64,000 bases of DNA from Streptomyces sp. HD. Lineage in GTDB: Bacteria; Actinomycetota; Actinomycetes; Streptomycetales; Streptomycetaceae. The stretch is taken from positions 124,001 to 188,000 of the forward strand of contig NZ_JAQMYP010000012.1 in assembly GCF_028369295.1 (NCBI RefSeq), given 5' to 3'. The translations under genes and the position numbers were made by a program. A model generated the notes under the pieces. That model ran no database searches. It worked only from the letters and a program-made list of their open reading frames with translations, and was not told where the DNA came from. This document shows, piece by piece, positions 8,270-16,846 of this stretch; positions within the stretch are counted from its first letter, which is position 1, and the number at the start of each line of letters is the position of its first letter.

Positions 8270-9308
8270 CCTTCGGACGTACGGCGCCCAGCACCGGGTT
8301 CGACGCGATCGGGGAGATCTTGACCTTCTCGCCGGTGCGGGGCGCCTGGATCACCTTGCCCTTGCCGAGGTACATGGCCACGTGGGTGGCGTCAGGGAAG
8401 TAGACGACCAGGTCGCCGGGGCGCAGTTCGGTCAGCGGGACGTGGTCGAGCCGCGCCCACTGCTCCTGGCTGGTGCGCGGGATACGGGTCCCCGCGTGCG
8501 CCCAGGCCTTGGACGTCAGCCCTGAGCAGTCGTACGTTCTGGGGCCCTCGGCACCCCACTCGTACGGCTTTCCCAGCTGCCGTTTGGCGTAGCGCATGGC
8601 CCGCTTGGCGACGCGGGAGGGCTTGTGGTCCTCCTTGGCGAGGGCACCGGAGGCGATGAACGCCCGCTGGGCCTTCGCGGTGTCCTGCTTCTCGAACTCG
8701 GCCAGGGCCGTGAGCTGTTCGGCCGTGAGCGAGGCCAGGAGTCCCTCCACCTTCCGCAGCCGCTTCTGTACGGTGTCCCGGTCCTTCTTCTGCCGTTCGG
8801 CGAGGGCGAGTTGCTCGTCCAGGGCCCTGCGGGCCTTGTGGGCCAGCTCGTCGGCCTTCCGCTCGGTGCCGGTCAGACGGCCCACCGACTCGGCGCGCTC
8901 GCGTGCCAGCCGGTTGATGACATGGCCCTGGTCCAGGGCGTGCTGGGGGTCGTGGGCCAGGAGCAGGCGTACGTACGGGGAGATGCCGGTGGTGTTCTGG
9001 TACTGCTGCCGGGCCAGCCGGCCGGCCCGGCCCCGGCTGGTGTGCAGGGAGAGGCGGGCGAGGGCCAGGGCGGTGTCCAGCCGGGTCACCTCGGTGCGCT
9101 GTCTCTTCAGCTTTTCCTCGGTGGCGTTGTAGGCCTCGGTGGCCTGCTCGGTCTCGCGGTACAGACGCTGAAGGTCTGTCAGAAGGGCGGCCGTGGATCG
9201 CTCTTGGGGTTCGGGGGCCTCGGGTGCCGCCAGGGCGGGAGTCGTCGGGGCGAGGATGGCGGCCGACACCGTCGCCGTGCACGCCAGACGCAGAAGCGTT
9301 CCTGACAC
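8187..9308 (-). CDS. Secreted NlpC/P60 peptidoglycan endopeptidase
   Basis: 373 aa exported hydrolase that should cleave the peptide stems of peptidoglycan. Seen: a signal peptide ending near PALAAPEA, a long coiled coil (residues ~35-210), then an NlpC/P60 domain with the catalytic Cys in TYDCSGLTSKAW (~261) and His in ATHVAMYLG (~308). The C-terminal tail is basic and Ser/Arg-rich. GTG 9308 is clear: GGAGGTGAT lies just upstream. It is convergent with, and overlaps, the flavoprotein gene. Confidence 0.93.
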   Translation of the reverse strand: MSGTLLRLACTATVSAAILAPTTPALAAPEAPEPQERSTAALLTDLQRLYRETEQATEAYNATEEKLKRQRTEVTRLDTALALARLSLHTSRGRAGRLARQQYQNTTGISPYVRLLLAHDPQHALDQGHVINRLARERAESVGRLTGTERKADELAHKARRALDEQLALAERQKKDRDTVQKRLRKVEGLLASLTAEQLTALAEFEKQDTAKAQRAFIASGALAKEDHKPSRVAKRAMRYAKRQLGKPYEWGAEGPRTYDCSGLTSKAWAHAGTRIPRTSQEQWARLDHVPLTELRPGDLVVYFPDATHVAMYLGKGKVIQAPRTGEKVKISPIASNPVLGAVRPKVRSQKPQRDKPRSSQDRRSSSRSRPGR

Positions 9309-9409
9309 GTCATCACCTCCGGTGCGGAGAGGCTCTCTGCTCCGCATCAGAGCTTTAGACGTGGCCGCCGGGTTCACCGGCCGGTTGTGAGCGGTCCGGA
9401 GTAATTTCG

Positions 9410-9745
9410 TCACCCGTCGGTGTCGTCCGGCTTGCCTCGCGGCGCGGCGTCCGGCTTGGACCACGGCCAGCTCGGCCGACGGCTCTGCCTGCCCGCCCCC
9501 TTCTCGCCCTCGGGGGAGTACTCGTACTTCCAGCGCCGGCTCAGGCCGGTGCGGCTGCCCGGTGTGCGGGGCACGCGGAGGTAGACCAGGACCGTGGGCG
9601 GACCGCCCTGCGGGTCGGGGACGGGGATGCGGTACGTCTTGGGCGGGTGGCCGGTGATGCCCAGCAGCACGGGCAGCACCCGGCCGTCCATGGGGCCGCC
9701 CTCGAAGGGGGTGTCTTCGCTCTTCACGGCACCAGTGTCAGCCAT
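9410..9745 (-). CDS. Hypothetical protein, 111 aa
   Basis: I do not recognise a family. 111 aa with a Pro/Gly-rich first half containing TYRIPVPDPQGGPPTVLVYL, which reads like beta strands, and a Lys/Arg/Trp-rich hydrophilic end. No signal peptide or membrane segment. The start overlaps the end of the TetR gene by 8 nt, so the two are probably co-transcribed. Composition and codon bias are normal for the region. Confidence 0.6.
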   Translation of the reverse strand: MADTGAVKSEDTPFEGGPMDGRVLPVLLGITGHPPKTYRIPVPDPQGGPPTVLVYLRVPRTPGSRTGLSRRWKYEYSPEGEKGAGRQSRRPSWPWSKPDAAPRGKPDDTDG

Positions 9746-10391
9746 CCGCCGAGAGCTTCTCGGCCAGCGCGGCGGTCTGGGGGTCCCGGACCGCGGTGAC
9801 CGAGAGGACGGCGATGAACTGCTCGACCAGCCAGTCCCGCAGCTCCTCGACCGGTGGCTGCTTGTCCTCGTCGAGCCAGATGAGGGAGGCCGCCTCGACC
9901 GCGGTGATCCACATCCGCACGGTCATGCGCAGCCGCAGGCCGGGGTCGGTGATCTCCAGGTGGCCGAGGATGTGCTCGGCGGCCGCGCGGCGTACGCCGT
10001 CGACGATGGCGGTCGTGCGGGAGGTCTCCACGACGCTGCCGCCCTGGAGCAGGGCGCTGAAACCGGCGTCGTGCTGGTCGACGAAGGTCAGGTAGCGGTC
10101 GAGGGCGCGGGAGAGGCGGGGGAGGAGGGGGCCCTCGCGGGGCTCGTCGAAGCAGTGCTGGAGTTCCTCGGCGGCCGAGCGCAGGGCGGCCTCGTAGAGC
10201 TGCTGCTTGCCGCCGGGGAAGTAGCGGTAGACCAGGGGACGCGAGACGCCGGCCGCCTCTGCCACGTCGTCCAGGTTCACGTCCTCGGGGACGCGGTGGG
10301 CGAAGAGGGTGAGGGCGGCGTCGAGGAGCTGGCTGCGGCGTTCCTCGACGCCGAGCCGACGGTAGGCGGGGGTAGGAGCGGCAGGGGGCAT
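9738..10391 (-). CDS. TetR-family transcriptional regulator
   Basis: 217 aa. HTH near residues 32-60 with LDDVAEAAGVSRPLVYRYFPG, a clear TetR recognition helix, followed by an all-helical ligand-binding domain. It lies between a small hypothetical gene and the AurF-like gene, all on the minus strand. The divergent diiron-protein promoters about 1 kb away are reasonable targets, but this is inferred from position. Confidence 0.9.
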   Translation of the reverse strand: MPPAAPTPAYRRLGVEERRSQLLDAALTLFAHRVPEDVNLDDVAEAAGVSRPLVYRYFPGGKQQLYEAALRSAAEELQHCFDEPREGPLLPRLSRALDRYLTFVDQHDAGFSALLQGGSVVETSRTTAIVDGVRRAAAEHILGHLEITDPGLRLRMTVRMWITAVEAASLIWLDEDKQPPVEELRDWLVEQFIAVLSVTAVRDPQTAALAEKLSADG

Positions 10392-10450
10392 GGGAAGAGC
10401 CTAGTCGCCGCGGGGGTGCTGGGATCTGGCGGCTGCGGGCTCGTCGTGGC

Positions 10451-10481
10451 TGATCGCGCAGTTCCCCGCGCCCCTAAAGGG
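10451..10481. repeat. Dispersed Streptomyces half-palindrome
   Basis: Contains GCGCAGTTCCCCGCGCCCCT followed by AAAGG. The same core recurs at 24812-24831 and 24906-24925. Such elements are common between Streptomyces genes and can form part of terminator hairpins. Here it sits between the AurF-like stop and the TetR start. Confidence 0.75.
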
Positions 10482-10495
10482 TTGGCGTCCGCCCC

Positions 10496-11434
10496 CTATG
10501 CCAGGAGGCCGGACGACCTCCACAGTCGCCGTCCCACTCCCCGCAGTACGCCTATGTCATCCAGGAAGTCGGTCAATCGTTTCGCCCCCGTCTGCATGAC
10601 CTCCCGGCGATGCCCGCTCGCCTTCACCTGGGCCATGGCCTCCCGCTTGTCCAGGCCCACGTTCGTGTAGACCTCGGGGTTCACGAACGCCACCGAGAAC
10701 ACCCGGGCGAACTCGCCGGACGTCACCCGCGTGAACTCCTGCGACCACCTCGGCGCCGTCACCATCTGGCGGCGCAGCTCCTCGCGGGCGTAGCGGACGT
10801 GGCGGGCCTCCTCGACGACGTGTATCCGTGTCACGCCCCGGACCAGGGGCTGGACGCGCTCGTCCGGGAAGGTCAGGCGCTGCATCCAGTCGAGGACCTC
10901 CTCGCCGAGGAGGGTGGCCGTGAAGGAGCCGGGGGTCGTCGAGATTGTCTTGAACAGGCGCCCCAGGTTCTGGTGGACCCGGGCCACCGGGTACCAGGGC
11001 GTCCCACCGTGGGATATCAGGCGGGCGAACATCTTGGAGTGGCGGCACTCGTCCTCGATCTCGGTCAGCGCGTACCGCACATGCGCACTCGTCGCCGCCT
11101 TGTCGTAGATGTGGCGGACCAGCAGCTGCATGAGGATGATCTCGAACCAGATGCCGAGGGAGGCGAGGGCGGCGGCCTCGTGCTGGGAGAGGAGGATGCG
11201 CTGTTCCTCGCTCATCCGCTTCCACAGGGGCGTGTCGTAGAGCGAGACCAGCTCCGGCGGCCAGAACCACATGCCCTCCTCGAAGGGTGCCTCCCAGTCC
11301 AGCTCCTTGTCGGGGTCGAAGGAGTGCTTGGCGGAGGAGGCGAGGAGGCGTTCGGCCACTTGCTCCCGGTCCTTGAGCAGGCCGAGTGCGTCGCGCAGTC
11401 CGTCGAGCGCGTCGGCTTCCGTCAGGGTCGTCAT
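10496..11434 (-). CDS. AurF-like diiron oxygenase
   Basis: 312 aa. Resembles the p-aminobenzoate N-oxygenase AurF family, soluble enzymes that oxidise amines or other substrates with a carboxylate-bridged diiron centre. Seen: EIEDECRHSKMF (~127-138) and HVVEEARHVRYAREE (~200-214), two E-x2-H style ligand motifs, with further Glu residues in helices (HEAAALASLGIWFE, LLGEEVLDW). ATG 11434 starts 111 nt from the divergent region shared with a second diiron protein. Substrate unknown. Confidence 0.82.
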   Translation of the reverse strand: MTTLTEADALDGLRDALGLLKDREQVAERLLASSAKHSFDPDKELDWEAPFEEGMWFWPPELVSLYDTPLWKRMSEEQRILLSQHEAAALASLGIWFEIILMQLLVRHIYDKAATSAHVRYALTEIEDECRHSKMFARLISHGGTPWYPVARVHQNLGRLFKTISTTPGSFTATLLGEEVLDWMQRLTFPDERVQPLVRGVTRIHVVEEARHVRYAREELRRQMVTAPRWSQEFTRVTSGEFARVFSVAFVNPEVYTNVGLDKREAMAQVKASGHRREVMQTGAKRLTDFLDDIGVLRGVGRRLWRSSGLLA

Positions 11435-11559
11435 CGGTCCCTCACCTCGTTACCGGGGGTACGTAGTCCGCGTCTTATGAGACTGCCTGTCAGCAAGCTC
11501 GTCAATCCCTCGCGCAAGACTTGTTGACCCCGCGTCTACTACGTGTGAGCCTGCCGGAC
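11435..11559. promoter_or_regulatory. Divergent control region of two diiron genes
   Basis: Serves the AurF-like gene (minus) and the ferritin-like gene (plus). ACGTAGTCCGCGTCT at 11461-11475 and CCGCGTCTACTACGT at 11530-11544 share CCGCGTCT in direct and ACGTAGT/ACTACGT in inverted orientation, so they may be a pair of operator sites. A nearby TetR gene is a candidate binder. No convincing -35/-10 pair is assigned. Confidence 0.35.
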
Positions 11560-12666
11560 ATGCCGACAAACGACCTGTACGCCAAGGATCCGGGTGACCC
11601 TCACTGGCAGGTGCCGGCGACCGGCGCGGCACGTTTCAGCTGGGAGTACGACAACGGCCGCGAACGGCTTCTGGCCCTGTACCAGAAGGGCAAGGACAAG
11701 CAGTGGGACGGGCAGAAGCGCATCGACTGGGAGCTGGAGGTCGATCCGAGCGACCCCCTCGGCACGCCTGACGAGTCCATGTCCCTGTACGGCACCAAGT
11801 ACTGGGCCAAGCTCACCGACGACGACAAGGGCGAGCTGCGCAAGCACTACGCCTCCTGGCAGTTCAGCCAGTTCCTGCACGGTGAGCAGGGCGCGATGGT
11901 CTGCGCCGCGCGGATCGTCGAGTCCGTGCCCGACCTGGACGCGAAGTTCTACTCGGCGACCCAGGTGATGGACGAGGCCCGGCACGCGGAGATCTACGGC
12001 CGCTTCCTGCATGAGAAGGTCGGGATGCTGTACCCGATCAACGACAACCTCCAGGCCCTGCTGGGGGACACCCTGCGGGACAGCCGCTGGGACATGCCGT
12101 ACCTCGGTATGCAGGTGCTGATCGAGGGGCTGGCGCTGGCGGCCTTCGGCATGATCAGGGACACCACCGACAAGCCGCTGCCCGAGCAGATCCTGGCGTA
12201 CGTCATGCAGGACGAGGCCCGGCACGTGGCCTTCGGGCGGATGGCGCTGCGGGACTACTACCGGCAGCTCAGCGACGCCGAACTCCGGGAGCGGGAGGAG
12301 TTCGTCATCGAGGGCTGCTATCTGATGCGCGACCGGCTGCGAGGCGTGGAGGTGCTGGAGAACTTCGGCATCCCGACCGCCGAGGCCGAGGAGTTCAGCG
12401 AGCAGTCCGAGTTCCTCGCCCTGTTCCGCCGGCTCCTGTTCTCCCGCATAGTCCCCTGCGTCAAGGACATAGGGCTGTGGGGGAAGCGCCTTCAGCAGGC
12501 CTATGTCGACATGGGCGTGTTCGAGATGGGCGACTCGAATCTGGACCTGCTGATGGCACAGGACGAGGAGATCGCGGAGCGGCTCGACGCCGAGCGGTTC
12601 GCGGTGGAGGAGCGGCAGCGGGTGGCGGAGGTGGGGGACGCGATCGAGGCGGGGGCCGAGGGCTGA
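11560..12666 (+). CDS. Ferritin-like / R2-like diiron protein
   Basis: 368 aa four-helix-bundle protein with a full set of carboxylate-His ligands: HGEQGA (~106), DEARHAE (~138), LIEGLALA (~187) and DEARHVAFG (~218). This spacing fits the ribonucleotide-reductase R2-like oxidase group. ATG 11560 (MPTNDLY) is taken; GTG 11545 is also possible and neither has a strong ribosome site. It is divergent from the AurF-like gene, which suggests shared control. Reaction unknown. Confidence 0.8.
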   Translation: MPTNDLYAKDPGDPHWQVPATGAARFSWEYDNGRERLLALYQKGKDKQWDGQKRIDWELEVDPSDPLGTPDESMSLYGTKYWAKLTDDDKGELRKHYASWQFSQFLHGEQGAMVCAARIVESVPDLDAKFYSATQVMDEARHAEIYGRFLHEKVGMLYPINDNLQALLGDTLRDSRWDMPYLGMQVLIEGLALAAFGMIRDTTDKPLPEQILAYVMQDEARHVAFGRMALRDYYRQLSDAELREREEFVIEGCYLMRDRLRGVEVLENFGIPTAEAEEFSEQSEFLALFRRLLFSRIVPCVKDIGLWGKRLQQAYVDMGVFEMGDSNLDLLMAQDEEIAERLDAERFAVEERQRVAEVGDAIEAGAEG

Positions 12667-12736
12667 TCCTCCGGCCGCGGAAGGCCGATCCCCGCTACGG
12701 AGGGCTGATCCCCGGTCCCTGCCCCGCCGGCCGGGC

Positions 12737-13255
12737 CTAGACCGAGCAGCCCAGCCCCTCCGGCACGTCACCCACCACCGGCTCCGCGCCCTGCGGCGGG
12801 AACGACGTGCGCAGGGTGAAGGCGTACGGGGTCGGGCCGTTCGTGCGCAGGTGGAGGAGGCGGGACTCCGCTTCCGCGACCGTCGGGCGGTGGCCCGCCG
12901 GGACCCACCACAGGGCCGTCATCGCCTCCTGCACCCGCTCGAACCACTCCCTGCGGCGGGCGAGCATCTCGCGGTGGCGGCCCTGGTACATGTACGCGGT
13001 CAGGGCGTTCGTGTCGCGCCACATCGTCAGGTTGATGATGAGCCAGGAGTCACCGAAGACCGGTACGTCCGTCGCGTCCCCGGAGTCGTCCTGCAGCCGC
13101 CAGACGAAGCCGTCGGCGGCCTCGGCGTCGGCGTTCACGGGGTCGAGGTTGTCGACGAAGTCCTTCAACTGCGGGGAGTCCAGCGGGGCCTTGAGGCGGG
13201 CGATGTTGACCTGGGCGAGTTCGTAGGAGGCTTCCGGGGCGGCTGATGGCGTCAT
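12737..13255 (-). CDS. DUF3291 family protein
   Basis: 172 aa, from ATG 13255 (MTPSAAPEAS). The sequence YELAQVNIARLKAPLDSP, the SWLIINLTMWRD strand and the AYMYQGRHREMLARRREWFE helix match the DUF3291 (dimeric alpha-beta barrel-like) family. These are small soluble proteins of unknown function, distantly like antibiotic-biosynthesis monooxygenases. It faces the end of the ferritin-like gene. Confidence 0.75.
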   Translation of the reverse strand: MTPSAAPEASYELAQVNIARLKAPLDSPQLKDFVDNLDPVNADAEAADGFVWRLQDDSGDATDVPVFGDSWLIINLTMWRDTNALTAYMYQGRHREMLARRREWFERVQEAMTALWWVPAGHRPTVAEAESRLLHLRTNGPTPYAFTLRTSFPPQGAEPVVGDVPEGLGCSV

Positions 13256-13423
13256 GGAACCGAACGATAGGTCGGGCCGGGTAACCGGCCCAGGGGGTAT
13301 CTCAGTACGTGGGCACATGTCCCCCTTTCACAGCCGGGGCGACGGGTGCGTGAGTACCTGTGTACCGTCGCCTTACGGGCGGGAAACCGTGCCCTGACCG
13401 GCCCGCCCGTAGTCTCACGGGGC

Positions 13424-15391
13424 ATGACGGGGAACGTACTGACCGCCTTCCGCCCGACCGTCCGCCGCCTCGGCGCACTGCCCGGCTGGACCACCATCCG
13501 TGGCCGTATGGCCATCGTGCTCGCCGTTCCGACCTGTTTACTGCTCGCCCTCATCGGGCTCGGCGTCGCCGACCGGGCCGCCGACTGGTCCGCCGCCCGC
13601 GAGACCGAGGCGCATGTCGGGGTACTGCTGCGGGCACAGGAGCTGGTCCGGGAGGTGCAGCGGGAACGCGGGCTGACCAACGGACTGCTGGGCGGCGAGA
13701 AGGGGTACCGCGACGACGTCGTCGCCCAGCGCGGCCGTACCGACGAGGCGCGGGACGGGCTGCGTGCCGCGCTGGACGAGGAGGGCGGGGCGCTGCCCGG
13801 TGCCGCGCTCCGCGCCCTGCGGGCCGCCGACGCCCCCCTCACCGCCCTCACCGCGACGCGCGGGGACGTGGACGCCGGTACCGCCGACCGGGCCGCCACC
13901 CTGCGGGCGTACACCAAGGCCGTCACGGCCCTCATCGACGCCGAGTCGGCGGGCGCCCCGGACGGCGACCGGCGTATCGCGCAGGGCGTGCAGGCGCTCC
14001 AGGCGCTGGCCCGGGCCACTGAGGCCGTCGCGCTCGAACGCGGCTCCCTCAACGGGGTGTTCGCGGCCGGGCGGTTCCGCTCCGGCGAGTACCTCGACTT
14101 CACCGAGGTCCGCGCCACCCGGGTGGCCGCGCTCGCGCAGTTCCGCCAACTCGCCGGTGCGGACCAGGAGTCCGCGCTCGACGACGCCTTCGGTACGGCC
14201 GCCGCGCGCCGGGTCGCCGGGTACGAGGAGCGGGCCGGGCGCGGGGCCGACGGGTCCCGCCTCTCCGTCGCCCCTGCCCGGTGGTGGTCCGACATGACCA
14301 GCCTCGTCGACGAACTGCACCAGGTGCAGCGGGCCGTCGGGGACGACGTCCGGGCGCGTGCCGACGAGGCCGGTTCCGCCGCCACGCGTCAGCTCGGCGG
14401 GTTCCTGGCTCTCGGGGTGCTGATCCTCGGCGTGGCCGTCGCGCTCGCCGTCTTCTCGGCCCGCTCCATCACCCGGCCCCTCGGCGTCCTCGCCGACGAG
14501 GCGGACGTCGTCGCCGGGAGCCGGCTGCCCGAGGCCGTCCGGCGGATCCAGCAGGCCGACCCCGACGCTCCGCCCCTGCCGGAGCCCGAGCGGCCCCGGC
14601 CGGCCGGCGGCGCACGGGAGATCAGCCGCCTCGCCGCCGCCCTGCGCAACGTCGAGGACGCCGCCGTCGGCCTCGCCGCCCAGCAGGCCGTCCTGCGCCG
14701 CACCAGCACCGAGTCCCTGGCCAGCCTGGGCCGGCGCAACCAGAGCCTGCTCAACCGGCAGCTCGGACTGATCACCACCCTGGAGAGCCAGGAGCTCGAC
14801 CCGGACGCGCTCGCCGAGCTCTTCGAGCTCGATCATCTGGCCACGCGGATGCGCCGCAACGCCGAGTCGCTCCTCGTGCTCGCCGGCGAGGAGTCACCGG
14901 CCCGGTCCTGGAAGGGCACGGTCGCGGTCACGGACGTGGTGCGGTCGGCCGTCGCGGAGGTCGAGCAGTACCAGAGGGTGGCCGCCGTCGACGTCCAGCA
15001 GTGCGGTGTCCGCGGCCACTGTGTCGCCGAACTGTCCCACCTGCTGGCCGAGTTGGTGGAGAACGCGCTGATGTTCAGCCCGCCCAAGCAGCCCGTGGAG
15101 GTGCACGGCTGGCGGGACGGCGCCGAGTACTGCCTGGCCGTCGTGGACCGCGGGATCGGGATGACCCCGGAGCGCATGGCCGAATCCAACGCGGTGCTGT
15201 CCGGCGGGGGCGACTCCCTGCACACCGCCCCGACCAGGTTCCTGGGCCATCACGTCGTCGGCGCCCTCGCCGCCCGCCTCGGCGCCCACGTCGAACTCCG
15301 CCCCACCCCGGGCACGGGCGTCACGGCGTACGTCGCCGTGCCGGCCGCGCTGATCCAGCAGCCGACGTCAACGGCGGCCGTCGGAGGGTGA
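13424..15391 (+). CDS. NIT-domain sensor histidine-kinase-like protein
   Basis: 655 aa from ATG 13424. Membrane segments at ~28-48 and ~324-345 bracket an external nitrate/nitrite-sensing-like domain, marked by REVQRERGLTNGLLGG and VALERGSLNGVF. HAMP-like SITRPLGVLADE follows, then LFELDHLATRMRRNAESLLV, N-box ELVENALMFSPP (~540) and G1 DRGIGMT (~577). It resembles CvnA but no cvnBCD follow, so it is a stand-alone relative. A longer start at GTG 13346 cannot be excluded. Its end overlaps pbpA by 24 nt, tail to tail. Confidence 0.85.
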   Translation: MTGNVLTAFRPTVRRLGALPGWTTIRGRMAIVLAVPTCLLLALIGLGVADRAADWSAARETEAHVGVLLRAQELVREVQRERGLTNGLLGGEKGYRDDVVAQRGRTDEARDGLRAALDEEGGALPGAALRALRAADAPLTALTATRGDVDAGTADRAATLRAYTKAVTALIDAESAGAPDGDRRIAQGVQALQALARATEAVALERGSLNGVFAAGRFRSGEYLDFTEVRATRVAALAQFRQLAGADQESALDDAFGTAAARRVAGYEERAGRGADGSRLSVAPARWWSDMTSLVDELHQVQRAVGDDVRARADEAGSAATRQLGGFLALGVLILGVAVALAVFSARSITRPLGVLADEADVVAGSRLPEAVRRIQQADPDAPPLPEPERPRPAGGAREISRLAAALRNVEDAAVGLAAQQAVLRRTSTESLASLGRRNQSLLNRQLGLITTLESQELDPDALAELFELDHLATRMRRNAESLLVLAGEESPARSWKGTVAVTDVVRSAVAEVEQYQRVAAVDVQQCGVRGHCVAELSHLLAELVENALMFSPPKQPVEVHGWRDGAEYCLAVVDRGIGMTPERMAESNAVLSGGGDSLHTAPTRFLGHHVVGALAARLGAHVELRPTPGTGVTAYVAVPAALIQQPTSTAAVGG

Positions 15392-16846
15392 CTTCAGCAC
15401 CGCCTCCATCACCGCCCGCGCGATCGGCGCCGCGTCCCCGCCGCCGCTGATCTCACCCCGGTCCGCGTCCGCGTCCTCCACCACCACCGCCACCGCGACC
15501 TTGGGCTCCAGATCGCGGTCGCCCTGCGCCCAGGAGACGAACCAGGCGTACGGCGTCCCGGAGTTGCCCAGGCCGTGCTGGGCCGTGCCGGTCTTGCCGC
15601 CCACCGTCGCACCGGGGATCCAGGCGTTCGAGCCGGTGCCCTCCCGCACCACGTCCACCATCAGCTCCTTGACCAGACGGGCGGTCGACGGGCGCATGGC
15701 CTGCCGCGCCGGGCTCGACCCGGCCGTCGCGACCGTGGAGCCGCCCGCCCGGGTCGTACGCTCCACCAGATACGGCGAGCGCACCTGCCCGCCGTTCGCC
15801 ACCGCCGCCGAGACCATCGCCATCTGCAGCGGGGTGGCCCGGGTGTTGTACTGCCCGATCGAGGACAGGGCGAGCTGCGCCCGGTCCACCTTCGTGTCGA
15901 AGGTGCTCTCGGCCACCGAGAACGGGATCCGCACCCCGGGGTCGTTGAAGCCGAAGGCCTTCGCCGTCTCCGCCATCCGGTCCACGCCCACCCGCACCCC
16001 GAGCTTGGCGAACACCGTGTTGCACGACCACTCGAACGCCTTGCGCAGCGGAACGTCCGCGCAGCCCTTGGACGGGTTCGTCAGCGAGGTCCTGGTACCC
16101 GGCAGACGGTAGGGGTCCGGGGAGTCGGTCGGGTCGTCCAGCTCCTCGATCACACCCGAGTCCAGCGCCGCCGCCGCGGTCACCACCTTGAACGTCGACC
16201 CCGGCGGATACGTCTTGCGCACCGCCCGGTTGAGCATCGGCCGGTCCGGATCACGGTTCAGCGACTGCCAGGACCGGGGCACCGCCGAGCCGTTCCCCGA
16301 CAGCACCGACGGGTCGTACGACGGCGACGACACCAGGGCCAGGATCCGCCCGGTCGCCGGCTCCACGGCCGCGACCGCGCCCTTGCGGCCGCCCAGCCCC
16401 TCGAACGCCGCCTCCTGCGCGCCCCGGTGCAGGGTGGTGAGGACGTCGCCGCCGGGGTTGCGGTCGCCGACGGCGGCACCCCGCCACAGCGGGAACGGCG
16501 ACAGCAGCGGGTCCGTGCCCGACAGCACCGGGTCCTCGGAGTGCTCCAGCAGCGTCGTGCCGTACACCTGCGAGGCGAAGCCGGTGACGGGGGCGTACAT
16601 CGGGCCGTTCGTGTACGTCCGCTCGTAGCGCAGATGCTCGCCGGTGTCCCGGGAGCCGGTGACCGGTTCGCCGCCGACCTTGATGTCGCCGCGCGGCTGA
16701 CCGTAACGGGCGATGACGGGGCGGCGGTTGGCGACGTTGTCGTCGTAGGAGCGGGCTTCGAAGAGCTGGATGCGGGTGGCGTTCACCAGCAGCGCGACCA
16801 GCAGCAGGGCGCAGAAGAAGGCGGCGTGCCGGATGTGCCGGGTCAT
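15368..16846 (-). CDS. pbpA: Class B penicillin-binding protein 2 (transpeptidase)
   Basis: 492 aa. One N-terminal membrane anchor (AAFFCALLLVALLVNATRI), then a dimerisation domain and a transpeptidase domain. Active-site motifs: STFK (SxxK, in YPPGSTFKVVTAA), SCN (WSCNTVF) and KTGT (GGKTGTAQ). It crosslinks peptidoglycan stems in the periplasm-equivalent space. ATG 16846 overlaps the stop of the FtsW-like gene (ATGA), so the glycosyltransferase and transpeptidase are made together, as in RodA-PBP2 and FtsW-PBP3 pairs. Confidence 0.93.
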   Translation of the reverse strand: MTRHIRHAAFFCALLLVALLVNATRIQLFEARSYDDNVANRRPVIARYGQPRGDIKVGGEPVTGSRDTGEHLRYERTYTNGPMYAPVTGFASQVYGTTLLEHSEDPVLSGTDPLLSPFPLWRGAAVGDRNPGGDVLTTLHRGAQEAAFEGLGGRKGAVAAVEPATGRILALVSSPSYDPSVLSGNGSAVPRSWQSLNRDPDRPMLNRAVRKTYPPGSTFKVVTAAAALDSGVIEELDDPTDSPDPYRLPGTRTSLTNPSKGCADVPLRKAFEWSCNTVFAKLGVRVGVDRMAETAKAFGFNDPGVRIPFSVAESTFDTKVDRAQLALSSIGQYNTRATPLQMAMVSAAVANGGQVRSPYLVERTTRAGGSTVATAGSSPARQAMRPSTARLVKELMVDVVREGTGSNAWIPGATVGGKTGTAQHGLGNSGTPYAWFVSWAQGDRDLEPKVAVAVVVEDADADRGEISGGGDAAPIARAVMEAVLKSPSDGRR

